A stretch of DNA of 64,000 bases, from NCBI GenBank assembly GCA_011109175.1, contig RDEW01000017.1, positions 496,001-560,000 of the forward strand. The letters run 5' to 3'. The notes below the pieces were generated by a model that was given only the letters and a program-made list of their open reading frames with translations, was not told the origin of the DNA and ran no database searches. Within the stretch, counting starts at the first letter, position 1; every line of letters begins with the position of its first letter. Shown one piece after another: positions 1-9,652 of the stretch. The position numbers and the translations under genes are program-made. The DNA comes from Dicyema japonicum (lineage: Eukaryota > Dicyemida > Rhombozoa > Dicyemidae).

Positions 1-432
1 TTTAATTTTGATTAATGGCTCTCCTTTGTAGACATAGGTGCAAGAGGGGCACGTCGCCACCTCAACAAAGTATCTTCTTACTAGGACTGAGCTGGCCAGC
101 GAGAATAAGCAAGGAATCACTAAATAAGAGATGTTGTATGGATCCACTGATTCTCGAAATTTTTAAGGCTATTTGGACATATCTTACGTATGGACTCGGG
201 TGCTCCAGCTAACATAGCAATGGAGGATTACTTCATGAGACAGGGAACGTGTTTTCGTGGACGCCGGCGTATTACACTACCAGAAACACTTGATGGAGAT
301 CTAAAGCTCGTGAAAAAAAGTCTAAGAAGTGGAGACGATCTGGACGAGTTGAGGAAACTATTTTACGATCGAGGAGGTTGGAAAAAGTTAGTTCGGAGGA
401 TTATTTTAAATTCTGCACGAGTGAAATTATAA
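1..432 (+). mobile_element. F1 LINE 3' remnant with an inverted 5'-end scrap
   Basis: From about 66 to 432 the sequence encodes, with one frameshift near 165, the last part of the F1 LINE protein: an LSWPARIS segment, LFGHILRMD, then RGRRRITLPETL and SGDDLDELR. The same order is seen in the longer copies at 26.3-29.2 kb and 19.5-21.9 kb. Around 35-66 there is a short match, in reverse orientation, to the 5' end of those copies (GGCACGTCGCCACCTCA against GGCACGTCACCACCTCA at 21.88 kb). An inverted 5' scrap followed by a sense 3' piece is the layout left by twin-primed LINE insertion. Non-functional. Confidence 0.75.
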
Positions 433-639
433 CTATGATTAAACCTGATGGGTCTTTGGTTCTTGAAGAACCGTCTAAATATACCACCAGGAAAGTCACA
501 TGTAACAACTTTTACCCCATCACGAAAAGAAATACGGGCAACACAGCAATAAAATTGTATGATTTTCCGATCCCTATTAAGAAGACTTTTTCAATCTTCT
601 CCTTTCATTCACTCATCAAGTGGACCTGGTAATCGCGAG

Positions 640-1065
640 GATCCAAAAGAAATTTGGAATTCTCAAAGCTTTTACGTACTCTCTAGTATCTTCCCGCCCA
701 TAGTTAGAACTTAAATACAAACAATTTGTTCTACCGAGTATCAAGTACGCCTGTGCTGCGTGGATTGCCCCGACATCATTATCGGAGCCTATTTCCCCGA
801 GATTTCAGCTGTTATCTCTTGAAGACAAATTTTAAAGATTTTTGACTTTAGCTGAGACTGATCCATGGTGAGTATGTCAGTACGAAGTTGGAAGGGAAGA
901 AGCAATCGACACATGTAGTGTCCCAAGCCAAATATTTCTAACCTTTCCAAAAGAAAAATCATTTTGTCAAGTTTTTTGTTAATGCAGTCAAGTCCAAGGG
1001 GTTCCAAATGTACAGAATATCCAGCGACTTCAAGTCCTTCTGCGATAAGATAATTGACTATTTGT
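640..1065. mobile_element. Degenerate non-LTR fragments (RT tail and ORF1-like)
   Basis: At about 640-800 (+) a broken frame contains SIKYACAAWIAP, typical of the region after the RT domain in jockey/R1-like elements; a second copy lies near 39.03 kb. At about 789-1060 on the minus strand an open stretch with EGLEVAGYSVHLEPL resembles transposon ORF1 products and matches another minus fragment at 59.7-60.2 kb, where EGLEVAEYHVQ is seen. Both are broken by stops. Bases 433-640 hold nothing I recognise. Confidence 0.5.
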
Positions 1066-1234
1066 TAAGGTTTTCGATACAGCAAGAAACGTGAAGTATC
1101 ATATACGAATTTACATAGCATGCGTTCTACATCTTCTTCACATGTTTAAAAAACCAGAGAGTGTTTTAAAAACGTAGATCTTCTTATTTCTTCGATGAAA
1201 GCTGCCACTAAGAAAGAAGAGAAAATTTTGTTCC

Positions 1235-1475
1235 GATTGAAGGTTCCACGCATCTAAGATGCTTTGGATTGAAGAGTGACATCGTCATCGATGAAAATTT
1301 CACTGCAGAACCGAATCGTCTATAAAGGACTCACGCAACAAAAAAGTGAGGAGCATTCCTTGGTTCTCCTCTACGATTAGTTATCATACTTCTTTTTAAA
1401 TAAATGTGTTTTCCTGCCTGGGAGGAGCTATAGCTAATAGGCCCTATCTTAAAGTGCAGTATTATTATGGTAGCG
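1235..1475 (+). repeat. SINE-A body, head missing
   Basis: Matches the body of the tRNA-headed SINE at 7160-7495: GAAGGTTCCACGCATCTA, then TATAAAGGACTCA, CATTCCTTGGTTCT, CTACGATTAGTTA, an AATAAA signal and a TATTATTAT end. The tRNA-like head seen in the full copy is absent or too decayed to see. Other copies are near 43.3 and 47.0-47.3 kb. Confidence 0.75.
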
Positions 1476-1559
1476 TCTGCAAATTTCAGTTTTGTCCGTA
1501 ATTTTCTTAAATATTTAAAAATAATTTAAAATATAATTTTGTTGTCAAGACTACTACAA

Positions 1560-3116
1560 ATGGAGACCGATCTTTCATTCAAAAATATTTTAAAATTTAG
1601 AAATATAGAACAACTTGAAAAGCTAGTTGCCTCTGATGTGGACATAAACAAGTCTTGTGAAGGCCGGGAAAATTTTACTCCTCTTCATTGGGCGTGCTTT
1701 TATGGGAATTTAGAAGTTGGTCAATTTTAAATAAGCCAGGCCACTCACTATCTACTCTGGCATGGAGCAAATGTATTTGCGACTGCCTTCCGTGGCTGGA
1801 CTCCTCTTCACATTGTAGGGTTAAAGGGAACTAGCAAATGTGCTGAAGTAAGTCAAGAATGGTTTAATTTCCAAGTCTTTATTAAATTATGATGCGGATA
1901 TCAATGCTAAAGATTCACGTGGATGTACCCCCGCTCATCTGGCTGCGATTCATGGTCATTCGATTACCCTTTCAGGAATACTAAAGCAAGGAGCGGTAGA
2001 ATGAGTTCATTTATGACAGAAATGCAACATTAGAAATGAAAATGGATGGACACCTGTCCATGCCGCTTGTTTTCATGGTCGCCTTGGATGTCTTCAAGTT
2101 CTTTACAAATGTAAAGCCAATTTGGATGATTATGACAATCTCGGTAACACTCCTGGTAGAATTATTTGATGATCTTGCAGCTCATTTGTGTGCCTCTGAG
2201 GGTCACGTTGACTGTCTCAAATTTTTGGTGGCAAATTGCAGGAACATTGAAGAACTGCTTTCCGCGAAAAATGATCACGGTGAAAGTCCGTTGAATCTTG
2301 CTCAGCTATATTATAAAACTGATGTAGTCAATTACATTACCCGGGCTCAAGATGAACTTGTCCGGTCTGAAAGGCAGTCTGGTTGTGACGAAAATTTATT
2401 TTTGCAGTGTATTCTTATCCAGGTCACATAGCCGCATTCAACGGGGACTTGGATAAACTAAAAATGCTGATTGAAAACGAAACAATTGGTCTCCACGATG
2501 TCGACGAGAGTCACTCGACGTATGCTCACAAAGGTTCATCGATCGCTGGATTTAGAAACAGCTGTGTGTCAGGGACATGCACACGTGATCGAATGGTTAA
2601 TTAAGGCTGGTGCGGATCTAACAGCAAGGAATGATAAGAACGAAACCGCTGCGGAAGTGGCTTCAAAATTTGGGAAGGAAGATTGTCTAAGAATGCTGGA
2701 AGAGTGTTTAGGAATCGACTCAGGGTCCATGGCCGACCAAAATGTAGAGGAGATTACAGAAAGGTTCGCGAATCCAATGTGTAAGGGTTTCGATGACTCA
2801 AAATTAGCCAGGGCAAGGGTAAGGATTGATGAACTCACAAAACTTTTGGAAATTGCCAACAAGAACTACATACAGTTAGGAGGAATTCTTGAAGAGCCTC
2901 GAAGACAAGAACAAGAGAGGGAGATGGAAAAGTAAGCAAATACCTTAAATCAGATACATTTTGAATTTGAATAATAAATTGGAGGCTGAAAGAGTGAAAA
3001 GGGAAAAATTAGAGCAAAAATTAGACAAGTACAGAAAGGAGTTATTTATCCTTCGTAAAAAGACTCTCGAATGTGAACAAAAAGGGGCAACTAGAACTAC
3101 TCATAAAATTTATTGA
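1560..3116 (+). CDS. ANKRD42: ANKRD42-like ankyrin-repeat protein, 8 exons
   Basis: Predicted 459-residue protein with about seven ankyrin units (FTPLHWACFYGNLE, CTPAHLAAIHGH, WTPVHAACFHGRLGCL, then HIAAFNGDLDKLK) and a coiled C-terminus with LLEIANKNYIQLGGI and KREKLEQKLDKYRKEL. The order and tail match vertebrate ANKRD42 (SARP), an ankyrin/coiled-coil protein reported as a phosphatase-1 interactor and inflammatory-response regulator. Seven introns are inferred: 1716-1739, 1848-1875, 1996-2019, 2156-2180, about 2382-2407, 2534-2561 and 2932-2953 (22-28 nt). Exons total 1380 bases, an exact multiple of three. Start is the ATG at 1560; intron 5 could instead begin 3 bases later. The family call rests on repeat order plus the coiled tail, so it is firm; the function in this organism is inference. 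Confidence 0.85.
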
Positions 3117-3747
3117 TATTCTAAAAAAACTAATTTTGCTTCTGTTATAATTTTTTACTCAAAAGTATCAAAAAGATCCATTTGAGTCTGCCAAACTAAT
3201 AAAACCAAATTTTTTAAGATTCCAAAATATCAGCGAATAAAAAATCAAAAGGGATTTTTTTTTAATTTGAAATAAAAAATTATTTTTATGAGGAACACAC
3301 GACACATCAGAAACCTAAAGTTCGAAACAGAGGAAGTATTAGAGTTCGAATCTCGCCCACTCTGTAAAAGATCTTGGGGGATGATCTTCCTGAATTTTTG
3401 TGTATATCTGTGATCGTTAAAATGACACTTCCTTTGTTCAGAACTTTGGGTTTCTTAGTCTCCTGATTTCCTCACATCTTCGGTGGTCACGGAAAGAAGG
3501 GAAACGTTGGCTTTTATCCATCATGAAGTAGACATTCTGTGCAAAAGAGGTAAGGCACCCCCTGAACCTTCCAACTTAGTCATATTTGAGGAATTCAAAT
3601 GTAAAAAAGTTAAATTTGATTATTTTTGTTAAAGCGGACATAATTTATAATTCATTTCTCGTTAAAACAAGATATTTCCTAAAAAGTCAATTATCTTACG
3701 ATCTTTCTTAGTATAATGACTAATTTTACGATTTAATCTGCCAGAAT
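3117..3747. other. AT-rich spacer with one B-box-like site
   Basis: No gene recognised. At about 3351-3366 the string GAGTTCGAATCTCGCC resembles a tRNA/SINE B box, but I find no A box at the right distance and no cloverleaf. It may be a decayed SINE head. The remainder is AT-rich. Confidence 0.4.
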
Positions 3748-4540
3748 ATGTGGTACTTTAAACTCTGCTTTATTTTAAATTGCATTCTTCATTTGGTATT
3801 TTAAATCAAGTCAAATTTTAGTTTTTAACTTGTGGAGTTCTTTTTCTTGGAAAGATCATTTTTGATGACTACGTCCATGTCCTTAGTGGTACACTGAGTA
3901 GGAATGAAATTGCGACAATATTCTCAATGCTAACTTCCATCGGACTTATATCGATTCTGACAATCGCCATATCTCTTAGATTGATTCTGACTGAAAATAA
4001 GATAACTGGACTCAGAATTGCGGTTGTGTTGCTTGAATTACGTATTTAGTTTATAATTTTTACTTTGCTTACTGTTGCTTTGATGACTGGGTCTCTATTG
4101 CTCTGCAGTTTCTTCTACAAACCAGTTTGTTGTGAATGTAAATTTTCAGCATATTTCTGGTTTGGAAAAATTCACCAAAAAGTCTATGAGAGGTTATGAT
4201 ATTTACAATGCGACTGTAGATTATCTGCAAAACAAAGTACATCAGCAATTTGAAATTATAGTTCAAATGTTGTGGGATAGTGAAGGCTTCAGAGTTCACA
4301 ATTCTGAGGATCCCGTTATCATGTTGTGAAAATGAGCCGTGCACTCCATATAACGCGTATAAACAAGTTTGAGAACATTATTTTACTTAGGGATGCAATT
4401 CTCTTATGGCCGAGGATTATTTCTGGAAATTTAAAATATCGCTGATTGTAGCCTCCGTTTTCTGCGCCTGGCAGGTTTACGGTTAACAAAATTTGTAGAT
4501 AATCATGGGATTCGTCTCATGCTTCTTTCAAAATGACTAA
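3748..4540 (+). CDS. Tetraspanin, 7 exons
   Basis: Predicted 214-residue four-pass membrane protein. TM1 begins at once (MWYFKLCFILN then FLTCGVLFLGKIIF). A short extracellular loop follows, then TM2 (FSMLTSIGLISILTIAI) and TM3 (FIIFTLLTVALMT). The large extracellular loop has the diagnostic CCG in FKCCGI and a second pair in LSCCENEPC. TM4 is ISLIVASVFCAWQ with a short cytoplasmic end. Six introns of 24-26 nt are inferred: 3796-3821, 4026-4049, 4125-4149, 4237-4261, 4367-4390 and 4475-4498; exons total 645 bases, divisible by three. A splice-acceptor-like TTTAATCTGCCAG lies 3 bases before the ATG, which would suit leader trans-splicing. Tetraspanins organise membrane microdomains; which subfamily this is cannot be told. 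Confidence 0.9.
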
Positions 4541-4629
4541 AATTCTATTCGCTTAATAATTTGTTTGGTTTTTAAAGAAAATTAAAATTTTATTTATTTT
4601 CTTGACTTCAGAAGTTGTTTACTGCGAAT

Positions 4630-4915
4630 GGGGGTTAATGTTGTCGCTCGTGTCGCAATTAGCTGTGGGTTGTGAACTTACCTGATCGAAAATATCCGTT
4701 CTAATCTCTGCCTTCGCGCCATGTGATCCAATTGTCTTAAAAAGGCCCAGTGTTTTGACAACATCCAAAAAAAGATCTATCTCTGTGGGGTCGAATATGG
4801 ATGGATGTGATACTTAGGATGCGTATCACTCCGATATTGAGAACTGTATATATCTTAATTAGGCGTTAATTAACTCTCTGTTATATTCGGGATTATTAAA
4901 GTAAAATAAGAGAAA
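4630..4915 (+). repeat. SINE-B copy, strongly diverged
   Basis: Follows the SINE-B copies at 7496-7850 and 41521-41860: CGCCATGTGATCC, an AAAGATC segment, CTTAATTAG near the 3' end and a TATTCGGGATTATTAAAG tail. Much diverged, so the limits are approximate. Confidence 0.55.
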
Positions 4916-5599
4916 AGATATTGTGATGATCTCCAATTTTTAGAAGTAGTTGATACCCTAGATCTCATGTCAATGTCAGAAGCATATCTCAAAGTCAACA
5001 TATAACCCTTAACATCTGTGATCCTCCAAATCCTTCAAATTTTGGGATTGACGATAGTTGGACCAGATCCTATGTGGATCAGACACTTTCTTATTTTCTC
5101 CTCTGTTTTTAGTTTTTAAAAATCGCAGTGTACTGTGTCAAGACCTTAAGACCTTGGTTTGAAGAACAGATTAAGGAGACAACGGAGATTGGTTTGAAGA
5201 ACAGATTAAGGAAACAACGGAAACCTTAAATTTTGAACAAAGACGAATCAAATGACTGTAATAATTTTTATTTTTTTATTTACCCCTGTCCCTTCGAGTA
5301 AAAGAAGCCGCTGGCTAACAAGAACTTTACATCCAAAAGCGTACGCCCCCAGAGATCCGACAGGTATAATTGGTTCTGTGCATAAATTAGAGGTGGACCC
5401 GGACAAGAGGTGACTCTTCTCCTGGTCGTTAAAAAAACATGATGTGCATAGTAGAGAAGATGATTGTTCAATCCTGTATGATATGAATGTAGATCAGTGT
5501 GATAACCACAACGTGTATCCAAGACGCTCCTCTTTTATCAGAATTTGGGGAGGAGTGGGTTTTTTCCTCAATTTATGAGTTTTGGTGGCTTCTAAATAA
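4916..5599. other. Spacer containing a 35-bp tandem duplication
   Basis: No gene recognised. At about 5154-5223 the unit beginning TTGGTTTGAAGAACAGATTA occurs twice in tandem with three mismatches. From about 5275 to 5520 the minus strand is open, but the product resembles nothing I know. Confidence 0.5.
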
Positions 5600-6490
5600 T
5601 AAATTGTCCCAAAGATCAAGGGTAAAACCAAACAAAATCCTTGATCCTGATGCGTTCAAACAGAACCTTCACCCAATACCAGTGATCCAGAGGACGTTGT
5701 CCAGGGAACTGAGGTCAATTCCAAAACTCGTTGCCAGGGAATGAAACTGTCTCTTGGTGGAATGAATAGCTGGATCCTTTTGAATAGCTGGATCCTCCAG
5801 TGTCAAGCTCTCTAGGGTCCGCTTTAATACAGTGGACTGTAGATAGGCCTGAGCTTCCTATCTACCCCCAACTGCTTCAGATAACCTTTGTGGTACTTTG
5901 TTGCAATTCCTTCCCATGTCATTACTATTGGAATAACGAGGACCTTGCAACCAAGCATCTGCCCCATCTCGTTTACAAGCAAGTCATACTTCCTTTTTGT
6001 TCTCCACCTCCATAGTCTGCAAACGGTTTTGAGACGTAGTGCCAACCTCTATGATAAGGACTTGGCCAGACTCCTTATCGTGTACCACAATGTCCGTTTT
6101 ATTGTGCTTGACTAGCACCGAGGTACGGATAACACTGTCTACTTTAATTTGTACCCTGGTGTTCTCTACTACAGATTGCACCTTATGAGTCCGTTACTTT
6201 CTGGTGTGGCGAATACCATACTTATTGCATAGTAGAATATGAAGAATCCTTACTACCTCGTTATACCTCCACACATAGTCGTGGCAAAGCATGGATCCAT
6301 CGAGTGGCTAAATGATCAACCGACATGCTCCTTGACTTACAGTGGGGACATGTATTTGTTGATCGCCCCCAAAAAATATTGCGGTCTTGCATATACGTAT
6401 ACAGCGCCTCCGATCGAGGTGAGTTGTCACCGTATTTTAGCCATATTGTCGACGACTTAAGGTCGAATGCTGGGGGTTGTCAAATGCTCT
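5600..6490 (-). mobile_element. F3 LINE 3' region with restriction-like endonuclease domain
   Basis: Read on the minus strand from about 6490, a decayed zinc-binding region with VDHLATR leads into HNKTDIVVHDKESGQVLIIE, then NRLQTMEVE, KRKYDLLVNEMGQ and VIPIVMTWEGIATKYHKGY. The spaced acidic residues (D of TDIVV, E of IIEVG) fit a PD-(D/E)XK fold as in the C-terminal endonuclease of R2/R4-type LINEs. The frame is broken near 6010. The stretch 5600-5780 is 3' sequence that recurs at 45286-45470. A second copy of the domain is at 58.9-59.5 kb and a diverged one at 8664-9092. Remnant, not a gene. Confidence 0.7.
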
Positions 6491-6539
6491 GAAGAGGACA
6501 ATTTGTAAGCAAAATAAAGAATTTAAAAAAATAAAATAT

Positions 6540-6920
6540 TTAAAGTAATTTCAAATGTCCCGTGTATTTGTCAATCCAATAGGAAGGAGCTATAATAATG
6601 TAAAGGACAAACCAGGGCCAATTCCTAAAGCCGTGAAGGTCCCAGTCTTCACTTGTGTCCGTCCAGCATCACAAATCAACGACTTAGTAAGACCACCTTC
6701 ACTCACAGATCTATTCAACTCTATTAGTTCTTCTTGACTCGTCACTTTCAGCACGATTTTAGGCTGACCGTCCAACTTCCAATCATTAAACAGGTTGATG
6801 CTTATGCGACTTAATTGCACATTCCACCGCAGCGTGTGCCACCTGAGCAGCGATTTTTCCCCTTTCCATTTTGAGATCAGTCCTTACTGCGATTACCATT
6901 TTGTATTGATTATACTCATC
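6540..6920 (-). CDS. PTRH2: Peptidyl-tRNA hydrolase 2; 5' end unresolved, one frame offset
   Basis: Minus-strand reading gives the Pth2 fold in order: YKMVIAVRTDLKMERGKIAA, QVAHAAVECAIK, DWKLDGQPKIVLKV, a helix with SQEELIELN, then SLICDAGRTQ, GIGPG and the end YTGHLKLL. Pth2 enzymes cleave peptidyl-tRNA to recycle tRNA; the animal protein sits on mitochondria and is also called Bit1. A 23-nt intron (6590-6612) restores the conserved end. Near 6788-6800 the upstream and downstream frames differ by one base; the only clean intron there (6764-6791) would remove conserved sequence, so an indel is likelier. Upstream of 6920 an AG boundary suggests another intron, but I could not place the first exon or start. 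Confidence 0.85.
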
Positions 6921-7159
6921 CTAGATGGGTTTAAAATTACTATTACTGTGCTAAAAGTACGCTGAGTTATTCTCAACTTTCTCATTATCAGTGAAGTCGA
7001 AATTCAATGAGGAAGGAACCTGAACAGACACAAAAGTAAACTTCATATATTGTATATTTAAATTTTAAATATAATCACATTTATTAAAAAATAATTAATT
7101 TAAAATAAAAAAACTTACAGTACACTATTTGACAAAACTTGACAAAATTAATTAATTTG
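6921..7159. other. Upstream region of PTRH2
   Basis: Likely holds the first exon or exons of the PTRH2 gene on the minus strand (an ATG opens a short frame at about 7050 reading left), but no intron choice joins it in frame to the conserved part. The rest is AT-rich. Confidence 0.3.
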
Positions 7160-7495
7160 CCTCGTGGCGCCCGTAGTGCCTGGTGGCATAGTGGTTAGGT
7201 GTCGGGCTAAAGTGACTTAGGTTACGGGTTCAATTCTCGCTGCTGTTCACCTGGTGGAAGGTTCCACGCATCTACGATGCTAAAAAGGCTTGACGAGTGA
7301 CGCCGTCATCAGTGGACTCTCACTGCGGAACTGGATTGTCTATAAAGGACTCACACACAAGAAAAAGAAAATAGAAGTGAAAATCATTCCTTGGTTCTAC
7401 GATTAGTTAAAATTAACTGTTCTTTACTTAAATAAAGTCTGTGTCTTGCCTATGCGTAGCTAATACCACGGCTCCGTGAAAAAGGCTGTTATTAT
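7160..7495 (+). repeat. SINE-A, full-length tRNA-derived SINE
   Basis: The head has pol III promoter parts in tRNA order and spacing: an A-box-like TGGCATAGTGGTTAGGTG near 7189 and a B-box-like GGGTTCAATTCTCGC about 35 bases later. The body (GAAGGTTCCACGCATCTA, TATAAAGGACTCA, TTCCTTGGTTCTACGATTAG) recurs at 1.24, 43.3 and 47.0 kb. The 3' end has an AATAAA signal and TTATTATTATT. A SINE like this needs a partner LINE for movement. It abuts a SINE-B copy head-to-tail. Confidence 0.85.
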
Positions 7496-7850
7496 TATTG
7501 CCTCGTGGCGCCATGTGGTGCTGCGTGGCTAATTGGTTGAAGTTTTCTGTTTTGTTTGTCTGTTTCTCTTCCCTCTTCCTATTAGAGTGACGTCATGTGA
7601 TCCATGTCATGTTCCACTTATCTAGGTGGCGTTCAGTGCCTGGCTGGCACGAAAAAAGATCATTTGCTCTCCCCCACTCCACTGGAGGGGTTTCCACAGC
7701 TGAATGTATGGACGTCTATTACCCATTATGTTGATTTCGGATGAACTCTGTTTCTGTAGAAGTGGAAACTGGATACACTTAATTAGTTGTTTACTTTAAC
7801 TTCCTTCTCGGTGTATCCGAGGTTAATAAATTAAAATTAAATTAATTGAC
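7496..7850 (+). repeat. SINE-B copy
   Basis: Starts with the CCTCGTGGCGCC head it shares with the preceding SINE-A, followed by GGCTAATTGGTTGAAG, which is A-box-like; no clear B box follows. The body has GTCATGTGATCC, GGCACGAAAAAAGATCATTT, CTGGAGGGGTTTCCAC and GTGGAAACTGGATACACTTA, and ends CTCGGTGTATCCGAGGTTAA with an A-rich tail. About 330 bases align with 41521-41860. Partial copies lie at 13.4, 15.5, 36.5, 53.5 and 55.2 kb. Confidence 0.8.
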
Positions 7851-7869
7851 AAAACTTGTGGTTTATTTT

Positions 7870-8100
7870 AACTTAACGTAAGATNAGGACCATTTCATGT
7901 TCAAGGGCAAATGCTTCCGTGGCAGACCAAGGATGACCCTACCTATCATGCTGCACAAAGACCTCCAAAGGATAAAGAAATGCCTAAAGACGGGAGACGA
8001 TCTGGACATGCTGAGATCGACTGCGTGTAACCGTGGAGGATGGAAGAGGCTAACTAATAACATTGTTTCTGGTATTGCACATGCTTTGCTATAACTATTA
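7870..8100 (+). mobile_element. F1 LINE C-terminal remnant
   Basis: Open stretch encoding FRGRPRMTLPIMLHKDL, KTGDDLDMLR and GGWKRLTNNIVSG, the F1 tail signature. A single undetermined base (n) lies at 7885. Nothing upstream of the tail survives here. Confidence 0.75.
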
Positions 8101-8119
8101 TGGCAAGGCGATAAGTGCT

Positions 8120-8663
8120 GTAATAATAATAATAATTATAAGATCACTCTACACGCAATACGTACAACCGACGATCATCTATGGCTGTTCTGTATTGGGG
8201 ACAAACCTGTCCAATGGGAATCTAAAGAAGATCAACGTTTTTGAAGCAACCGTCACTAGGTCTCTATGAAGGTTCTCCTCATTGCTGCTAAGATCAACTC
8301 CTTTCGAGGCACTTGTGAGAAGAATGGGAGCTCTATTGACACCTCCAAAATTTCCAAAAAACTCGTGCATACAGTAGGTGCGTCGGATCTCGCGAAAAAT
8401 ACTGAGTAAAGGTGAGATGGCTGCTTATGGATGCCGGGATCATCTGATCATTCATGATCTAGCTAAAAGTTGAGGAAAATTTGCTCTAAGAGGCAGCAAC
8501 GTTCGTGAAGACATGATTTTTACTGAACAAAAAAGGTCGGATGTAGCAAGAGTGATGAAGAGAACGGTCTCGTGAGTGCATTCCGAAGTCATCGAGAAGA
8601 ATATTGCATGTTTTTTTAGCGAAGTCTTAGATCTCTGACTTGTATATTTGAGTACGAGAGAAT
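8120..8663 (+). mobile_element. Jockey/R1-like C-terminal fragment
   Basis: Broken frames read YTQYVQPTIIYGCSVLGTN and, after a frameshift, STPFEALVRRMGALLTPPKF, the pattern that follows the RT domain in F2-type elements (compare 53.15 and 55.8 kb). From 8400 to 8663 there are only broken frames. Confidence 0.55.
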
Positions 8664-9092
8664 GTGACATTTTTAAAAACTCCAAATCCCATAGTCCCTT
8701 ATATATTTACTGTTTTTCGTCTTAGTGAGCTTTCGCTTCTCTACGATTGTCAGATTATCCTACTGGTTGTGACCTGGGATGGAGTTGTCTCGAAATGCTT
8801 CAAAAACTGTATGGATAAGCTATCTGTTGTCGAAGCAACGAGAACTGACATTCAGTCAGTTGTGTTGAAAAAGACTCTCGAAAACATGCTAATTGAACAC
8901 AAACAAGGGATGAAGGTTTCTGAGGAAAAGTATACCTCTGCTACCTCTCAACTTGTTGAACTGCCATGCCGTGAGGACAGCCACTGGAACAGAGATATTT
9001 CGACTGAATCTGATGTGGAGATGGGAAATAACAAGGAGTTGATGGCACACTTTTCTAAGAGAAGGAGAGGGATTACCAGCAATCCGGATTAA
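8664..9092 (+). mobile_element. Diverged F3 endonuclease C-terminus, open for about 140 codons
   Basis: The open frame contains CQIILLVVTWDGVVSKCFKN, which aligns with CKVLVIPIVMTWEGIATKYH of the other F3 copies, followed by a hydrophilic tail ending SKRRRGITSNPD. The PD-type catalytic half of the domain is missing upstream. It is longer than expected for a dead fragment, but I see no sign of an independent gene. Confidence 0.6.
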
Positions 9093-9130
9093 AATTCGCT
9101 TAATTAGATAATTTCGTTAATTTTTTTCAA

Positions 9131-9652
9131 TGAGATTAATGTTTACTTTCGCGGAAATAACTGAGATTAAAGTATTAAACTTGATCGATAAAATATAGAA
9201 TCGTCAGATACACTATCTATAGGTTTGATTCTCGACTGGGAAGGAGTTCAAGAAACTTAGGCAACTCTGCTAAGGAAACAAAGGAGTTATTCGTTTGTGG
9301 TTGTCATTTAATGGAATTGAAAGTAATTTTTCTTGCAGTTTAATCTATCCAGGTTAAAGCCGAGACATCACCCTTAAAACTTGTTCTAGGTAAATTCATC
9401 ACCATTACGTATAGACCTACCCACGTGGTCCATATCATTGAGTAATTACCGGCGATGTAATTTCCAGCGGTGAATTTAACATTTACCCTTAAAACCAACA
9501 ACGGTCACAATAGTCTCAGAGTCGTGCGCAATCACATTTTTGATTCAATTGACGACTCCTTTTCAATATTCGCAGCCGCTCCAGAAGTTTCAAAGGAATT
9601 TGTGACGAATGGAGAACGGTCCACTAAAATGAAACTTGAATTGGACTACTAA
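9131..9652 (+). CDS. Unrecognised multi-exon gene (C-terminal part clear)
   Basis: From about 9345 a coding reading runs QVKAETSPLKLVL, DLPTWSISL, VNLTFTLKTN and RNHIFDSIDDSFSIFAAAPE to a stop at 9650-9652. It needs two introns of local size, 9390-9414 (25 nt) and 9442-9467 (26 nt), both GT...AG. The alternating hydrophobic pattern suggests a beta-rich domain. Upstream, an ATG at about 9131 opens MRLMFTFAEITEIKVLNLID, but I could not join it to the later exons in a single frame, so the start is a guess. No family recognised. Confidence 0.4.

Noticed and set aside
3340-3375. B-box-like GAGTTCGAATCTCGCC suggested a tRNA gene
   Set aside because: No A box at the right distance and no acceptor or anticodon stem can be folded.
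6239-6460. Plus-strand open frame opposite the F3 remnant
   Set aside because: It is the antisense of the zinc-finger region of the F3 element and has no coding sense of its own.
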